Part shown: positions 48,301 to 55,533 of the stretch, one piece after another
How positions within the stretch are numbered: position 1 is the stretch's first letter
Layout: each line of letters opens with the position of its first letter
Assembly: GCA_037783545.1 (NCBI GenBank)
Contig: JBBELK010000068.1
Location: forward strand, 186,001-250,000
DNA: 64,000 nt
Source of the DNA: Henricia sp. BOLD:AAB3569
Taxonomy: Eukaryota; Echinodermata; Asteroidea; Spinulosida; Echinasteridae
Direction: 5' to 3'
The notes under the pieces: model-generated
Told to the model about the DNA's origin: nothing
The model's database searches: none
What the model saw: the letters and a program-made list of their open reading frames with translations, nothing else
Position numbers and translations under genes: made by a program

Positions 48301-51300
48301 TCCACAGGAAAGCAGGACCATTTAGCCATCGTGGCTTGTTCAAGAACTTGTTAACTTGCAACCCTCTTGAAGCATCATCTGCTGGATTGAGCTTTGTTTC
48401 AACATACCTCCACTGATTAACATCAGTAGCCTCCCGGATCACCTGCACTCTGTTGGCAACGAATGTGTGGTAGCGGGCCGAATCATTAGCGATATACTTC
48501 AGAACTGCTGTACTATCTGTCCAGAAATAGACAGCATGTATGTGGTCATCGAGTTCATCTTCCAAAATCTTATTTATGCGAACCGCCATAGTTGCTGCTG
48601 TCAATTCCATCCGTGGCACAGTCACTTTCTTCAAGGGAGCGACTCTGGATCTGCCAATCAGGAAAGAACAGTGAATGTCTCCTCGATCATTCACTTGGCG
48701 CAAGTATGACACGACTCCATAACCACTATCACTCGCATCACAAAAGTTATGAATTTGCCGCTGGATAACATCAACATTCAGTGATTTATAGCATCTAGGA
48801 ACAACCAGGCTTCTCAACTTCTGAAGGTCTGCCAGCCACTCATTCCAAGCTTGTAAATCATCTCCTTTGACCCTTGCATCCCAGTCAGCATTTTCTTTAC
48901 ATAACTTCTGCAGGAGGCATTTGACTGGCAAAATAACAGGGCTGGCAAATCCTAAAGGATCGTACACCGAGCTTACGATTGACAAGATGTTCCTCCTGGT
49001 TGGTTCCTTTATTATCGTCGAGTTCATAAAGCCCAGTGTATCAAGTTTGACATCCCAGCTAACACCCAGGGCCCTTTCATGTGGCATCAGAGAAGGATCG
49101 CTCACGTCTAACCTGAAGCTCTTGGCGGTATCAGCAACAGGCACAGCTTGCATTACACCTTGGTCATTGCTGATCCACTTGGTTAGATTGAACCCGCCTT
49201 TCTTGCAGAGTGCTTGTAACTTTGTGATTAGATCAATCGCATCATCTGAGGACTTGACAGACTTCAAACAGTCATCAACATAGAAGTTTCTCAGAATGGT
49301 TTCTGCAGCTACTGTATAGGCGTCGTCAACATTACTCAGTGCTGTGAGCCTCAACGCATAGTTTGAGCAAGAAGGTGAAGAGACAGCACCAAACAGATGC
49401 ATCTTCATTCGATAGATTGTTGGCTTTGTACACAGATCTCCATTTGACCACCAGTAGAACCGCAGGTAGTCTCTCTCTCGCTCAGGAACCAAAACTTGAT
49501 AAAACATCGATTCAATGTCGCCCATTATAGCAATGCTCTCTTGTCTGAATCTCATCAGGACGCCGATCAGGTTATTCGTCAGGTTCGGTCCAGGGAGAAG
49601 TAGATCATTCAGGGCAATCCCATTATAACTGGCAGTACAGTCGAAAACAACTCGAACCTTTTCCGGTTTTCTCACATTGTAAACGCCATGATGAGGTATG
49701 TACCAGATTCGTCCATCTCTCCTATTCACCTGCGACTCTGGTACTACCTCAGCATATCCTTTGTCAAGGACGTTTGACATGAAGAGATTATAGTCATGGC
49801 TGAACTTCTCATTATTCTTAAGTTTCCTTTCAAGATTTTGAAGACGCTTCAATGCCATAACAGAGTTGTCAGGCAACTCAACCTCGTTTCTGAAGGGCAG
49901 GCCAATCTGGTAATGATCATCTACTAACTTACAGGAATTGCTGACCTTTCTCATAAACAATCTGTCCTCGTGAGACGGCTCCCGTTTGTCATCTACTGTA
50001 CGCTCCGGAAAGTCGTAGTTCAAACTCTCTCTGACCAAGTTGTTAAGTCTCTTGGCTTCCTCATACCTTTTAGCAACAACATCCACGAAGTTTACAGAAA
50101 ACTGTTGACATTTTGGAGACGACCTTACGACATTCCATGCTACCCATCCAAGGGCCGTCTTTGTCGCATGAGGGCTACCACGTGGTCCTGTTCTAACTTC
50201 TAAGGGTGAGTAAGCATCAGGAACATTGTTGCCAATCAACAGATCAATGTCTGCATCAACTTGAGGAAGATGAAGATCCTTCAGGTGGTCCCAGTGAGAC
50301 ACATCATCGTGCTTTGGTATATGGTGTTTCTTCACAGGAAGGTTGTGCTTGGTATAAGCTCTTGCAATGTTAACTGTATCCGTACCGTCCAAACTCTGTA
50401 CCTCTAGGCCTCTAATCAGGTAGGTATCCATACTGTGGGGCACACCCATTGTGTCCAACTTAATGCGCATTCGTCTGCCTACGCCACATAACTTCTTCAT
50501 CAAGGCTTCACTGCAGAACGACACACTACTTCCTGGATCCAGAAATGCATAAGTGACGACATCATTCAGTCCATTAGTGAGTCTCACACGAACGGGGATG
50601 ATTGCCATCGTACACTCTCCCTCGCTATCGTTGTCACAGGCTACATTGGTATACTCAACGTTTTCATTCGTGGGTTTAACACTCGGCTGTTTCTGATCTC
50701 CATCAAACCTTGAGAATTTTTGGGTCATATCACTGCGGTTCACATGCAGAAGAGTTGGATGCCGACCTTTGCAAACATCACATACAGATTTGATGTTACA
50801 TGTCCTCTTCATATGTCCTCTCCTTAGGCAACCAAAGCAAAGTCGCTTCTTCCTTAAGAACTCTATTCGGTCGCTCAACGGTTTCTCTTTTAGCGTAGAG
50901 CAGCCTTTCAACAAGTGTGAACCATCGCAAAACCAACATACCCCTTTGCTATCCTCCTTAAAGGTCTTGATCTCCTCAGTTTCTCTTGTTGCCACAGCTA
51001 TCTTTGACCTCGTCACACAATTAGCAGCTTTCTTCTGAAAACTTACAGGTGAAGTGAAAAAAGCATCTCTGCCATAAACTGGATCATTAACCTTTCTGGA
51101 CTCAAACTTGACAAACTCCACTAGGTGATGGAATCGCACCAATTCTCCCCTTTTCTTGCACTGTTGCACACAAGATCTCCATCTGTCATGACAGGTGTAT
51201 GGGAGCTTCATGACCATGGTCTTGATATTCTCACTGTATTCCAAATACTGTAAACTACCCACACATCTGACGGCACTCTCACATTCACTGAGGAAGATTG

Positions 51301-54300
51301 CATAAGTATCAAGAGCTTTGGGGTTATCTGCCTTTAAGGGGGCCACGAAGCAGCTTTCTTGATGAATGCATTTGCTATCACCTCAGGGTTTCCATAGCGC
51401 TCCGTAAGTTCCTTGACAGCTGCCTCATATCCAACAGCACCGTCGAGGTAGCCATATCCCGTCACTATTTTATGCGCCTCTCCTGTTGTCAACTGCTCCA
51501 AATAATACAGACGTTCATCGTCGGTGTCACACAACTTCGCCACCCTGGCATTAAACATTCTCATGAATCGCTTAAACTCAATTGCCTCACCACTGAATTT
51601 CTCCATTTCCAATTTCGGCCTTTGCAGGTGTCTAATCATTTCATTCACTGACCGATCTCCCACCTCTTTACCATCTTGCGGCAGTTTACCCATTGATTTT
51701 CGCGGATTGGTCTTTCCAATGGTGGCATCTTGCGATGGTCTGCTTGCCGGTACTTGAACAGCTTTAGCATCCTCCGCTCGAGTAACCTCATTTACAGCAT
51801 CTTGTCGACTATCAATGACACTAACATGTCGCACATCAACATCGCTGAGAAGTTGTGGCGGATACCTTGCTGGTCCATGCAACAGTGGAGTACCCGCAAT
51901 TCTATTGTCAGCTGGCAGAGGCGTTTTACCCAAAACAGCACTGTCGTACTGATCCAAGAAATCTGTAAATGACTGCATCCAGTGAGTTGACTCAGGTGTG
52001 ACCGAGGCCATATCCGATCTTGACTTTTCATCTTCCCTTTTAACAGCTCCGAGTACATCTGATCCAACCTTGGCTGATCCAAACTCCTTCTGTGAAGCTT
52101 CTACATAGCTCTCTTTATCCTCGATACTTTCTCTACTTGCTCTTTCAAAACTCTCTAAGACCTTACATCTTGCTTCTGAAACGGCAACCTCTGTCTCCAT
52201 CTCAATTTCTTCCTCACGTTGCTTTAACTTTAACCTTTCAACCTCAAGAACTTGCTTCTCTTTTAAAGCCCTTTTACGAGCGACTAACTCCGCCATCCAT
52301 TGTTCTTCCTGAATAAGTTGTTGAGATGTCTTCGAGCGTTTTGATGATCTCGAAGATTTCGATGACTTTGACATCTTTGGCGATTGCTGTTTGACCATCC
52401 AATCTTGGATCGTTGTCCTTACATTTGAAAGCCAGATGTCCTTATCCGAGTACCAATCCTTCACAAACTGCAAACGTTCATCTTCATTAAGCAACTTGCA
52501 GTATTCATCGTAGCATTTCATAAATTCCTCAAGCGAGTTCATCCACTCCTTATGTAGATGCGTCATCTCGTCAAGCGATGGATTGGTTCCCATCTTATCT
52601 CGAATGCCATCGGACTTCACTTTAATAGCCCGCCAAACCTCGCCTAATCCCTTGTACTTCATCTCTCTACTGTATGCAGCACCTTTTTCTGTTTGTTTTC
52701 TCTGCCGCTCCGATGCCGACGCCATTGTTCCAAACTGTCTCTTTGTTAATGATATAGTGGCCCAGGTAAATGTTTTCTCACGACACAATTGCTTTATTGC
52801 TAATACGGTTTATTTCCTCCATGTCGGCGAGGCAACTTGAAATATCCAGAACTATCGATAACCGCAACCGATTAACTGCAACAAACAATAATATATAAAC
52901 AATAATTAATACACTATTACTTAACATGGGATTATTTGTGCTGCAAAGCGAACCAAGTACATGGTAACGTGCTGAAAACCATGTACCAACAATGTAATCT
53001 GCTTCTGTAGACATGACTTAACAATACATCAAACTTGCCAAAAAATAAATGTTGCTCGACATTTCTAAACCACTAACCAAAATAAGGGAAAACAAATAGT
53101 CTATAAATGAATTGAAATAACATTAACTCACCAAAGGTAACAGCACCCTGTATCTTCCTGGCCACTATGATGCATACATGTTCACTTCATGAACACTACC
53201 TAGCAAGTGAACCACTCCTAGTACTAAACAAAGCATCTAAGGCAAGTCAGTCAGGCAGGCTGGCATTCAAGCCCAGGTTGAAGCATGCAGGCATTCAAGC
53301 CTGGGTTCAGGTATGCAGGCATCCAAACCTGGGCTCAGGTATGCAGGCATGCATTTATCTACTTTTAGTCACTCAGTAATTTGCATAACAACCAGGGGCT
53401 TAGTATTGTACCAACATTTGACTTTGAATGCATTTGGTCTTTACAAATGGGATGAACCACCCTTGGGACCATAAAAAACACTGACACTATAAAAGAGAAA
53501 AGAAAAAGGGTGGCCTCTTTATAGTGGTGCATTAGCAGTATACACATGGTATTTGGGACCAAAGACAGGTGGCCACTATAAGCAGGCGCCCTGTCTATCA
53601 ATGTGGCCTTAATAGCAGGTTTTATTATCACTGGTCTGTGATCTTTCTAAGGATGCCTTCCTGGTTGGACGAAATTTGGCAAAAATTGCTACTTGCTGAT
53701 CTCCAGGTATAGTAACTGGATTAGTGCGAGTGCGGACTGTAGAGACCGTGGCTATAGCTTGGTGAACATCCAGGACAAGGCAACCAATGTAAGTTGTATC
53801 TTTGTACTCGCTTCAGAAAATTAATCTTAGGCCTAACTGCTTTTGTATTGGTTCTTTGTCTTTTTTAGGTGATCGGTGTGAACTCCGATCACCTATCGTT
53901 TCTTTACGGTTTATTTGTCTTTTCTTCTTTTTCCGAACAATTCCAGAGTTTTTCTTCAGAACGGTTCAAGATACACTATGAACAACTAACAATGGAAATA
54001 GGGCACACACCATTGTTAATAACAATGGTTTGTGCCCAATTTCCATTGTTAGTTGCTCATAGCGATATCAACTTGAAACATTGCAAGTGCATGAGTGTTC
54101 TCCCAAACAATCGTGGACGTTTTAGGGAGATCTAACAAAGAGAACAATATCGTCCGCGATTGGCAAGCGAACGTCCGCGATTCGCCAACGAGAGTAAGGA
54201 AAATCCAAACAAAAGAGGAACAAAGGGACGTCCGCGATTGTCAGTGAGTTCACACCGACCTACCTGGACTTGACTAAGCCCCGAATTGAGGTCTTCTATG

Positions 54301-55493
54301 TGGAAATTTACCAACGTATCGAGGACGCCACGCGAATCGAGGACGTCCTCGGTTTGTGATTACTACATAAATGGCAAGCATGTTTTCACTACACAGTGTT
54401 ACATGTATGGGTGGGGGGCGGGCGTTTCATAGTTATCATAAATACCATCCTCGCTTCTTTGCCGAAAATTACTGAACTTAATGAGCCAATCTCGACCCCC
54501 CCTCCCCCCCATTTCAATGTTGGGCCTGGGACTCGCCGCGGCGGGCGCAACTCCGAACAACATTGAATTGGGGGGGGGGGGGGGGCGGGGGGGGGGGTGG
54601 TAACATCCTCCTCAACCGAGCTGCGTCAACTGTACAGAATTGCTAACACGTTTTGTCGAAACAATAAAAATACACAGGCGAATTGTAGCAGAAATTAATT
54701 TAAATATTTACCAACAATTTATTGCACAAATACATTTATTTCGACGACTCTCCTCGGAGCAACACCAACAGACCGGCGCTGGGTGACCAAGGGTAATAAC
54801 AGCGTACCTGACCCTTTCCGCAAAAGACCTGAAACGTAATGACGTCACGCGATGTTTACCGCGGTGCATTATGGGTGAAAAGTGGGGCCGAAATCGCTAG
54901 TTTTCGAACTTCGCGTGCGTTGCATGCATAGCGCCTATCGTATTTATATGCACGTAACTTTGTGAACTTTACTAACCGCTTCGCTGGCGATAAACGTCCA
55001 AAACAAAGATCGTAAATTTATAAAATGGTTCGTGTCAACTTAGTTGTGCCTGCGTGAGTTTTAAGCGCACGACGGACACCGGAACTATGGTGTTAACTTT
55101 TAAGGCTTCAAAAGGCGGCGAAAATGGCCCTGCAATAATTGTGCAAACTAGCGATGCAGAGATTTTGTCCCTATTTTGTACCCATAATGCACCGCGGTAA
55201 GCATTGCGTGACGTCATTATGTTAAAGGTTATTCTTCCATATCTGTACCGAAAGGTACAAGTATACGGTCTTTCGACAACGTTCGACCGTCGTCAAACAC
55301 GTTTCGTTTAATTTGTGTTTTATCTCATATTAATTTCCTCATTTCATTGAATGATGCAATTTTTACAAAAGTAATTTTATTTATTTATTTGTTTCCATTG
55401 AAGGTATGTAATATGTTAGATTTGGAAAATACATGTGGTTATTGAATGTCAAAGCGCCCCACTGGACAAGCCTGCAACGGTTAACCTTTTAAA

Positions 55494-55533
<40 letters not shown>

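Larger units (their letters stand above)
45863..53445 (-). mobile_element. Complete BEL/Pao LTR retrotransposon in lectin intron 6
   Basis: A 7583-bp element on the minus strand with two 693-bp LTRs, a flanking 5-bp duplication AATGG (45858-45862 and 53446-53450), a purine-rich tract GAGGGGTGGGGA before the 3' LTR, and gag and pol of full length. The LTRs begin TGTAAAGACC and end CCACTATA. I saw one base difference between them. It sits antisense to the lectin gene between exons 6 and 7. The only disturbance is a -1 offset between gag and pol. Confidence 0.96.
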
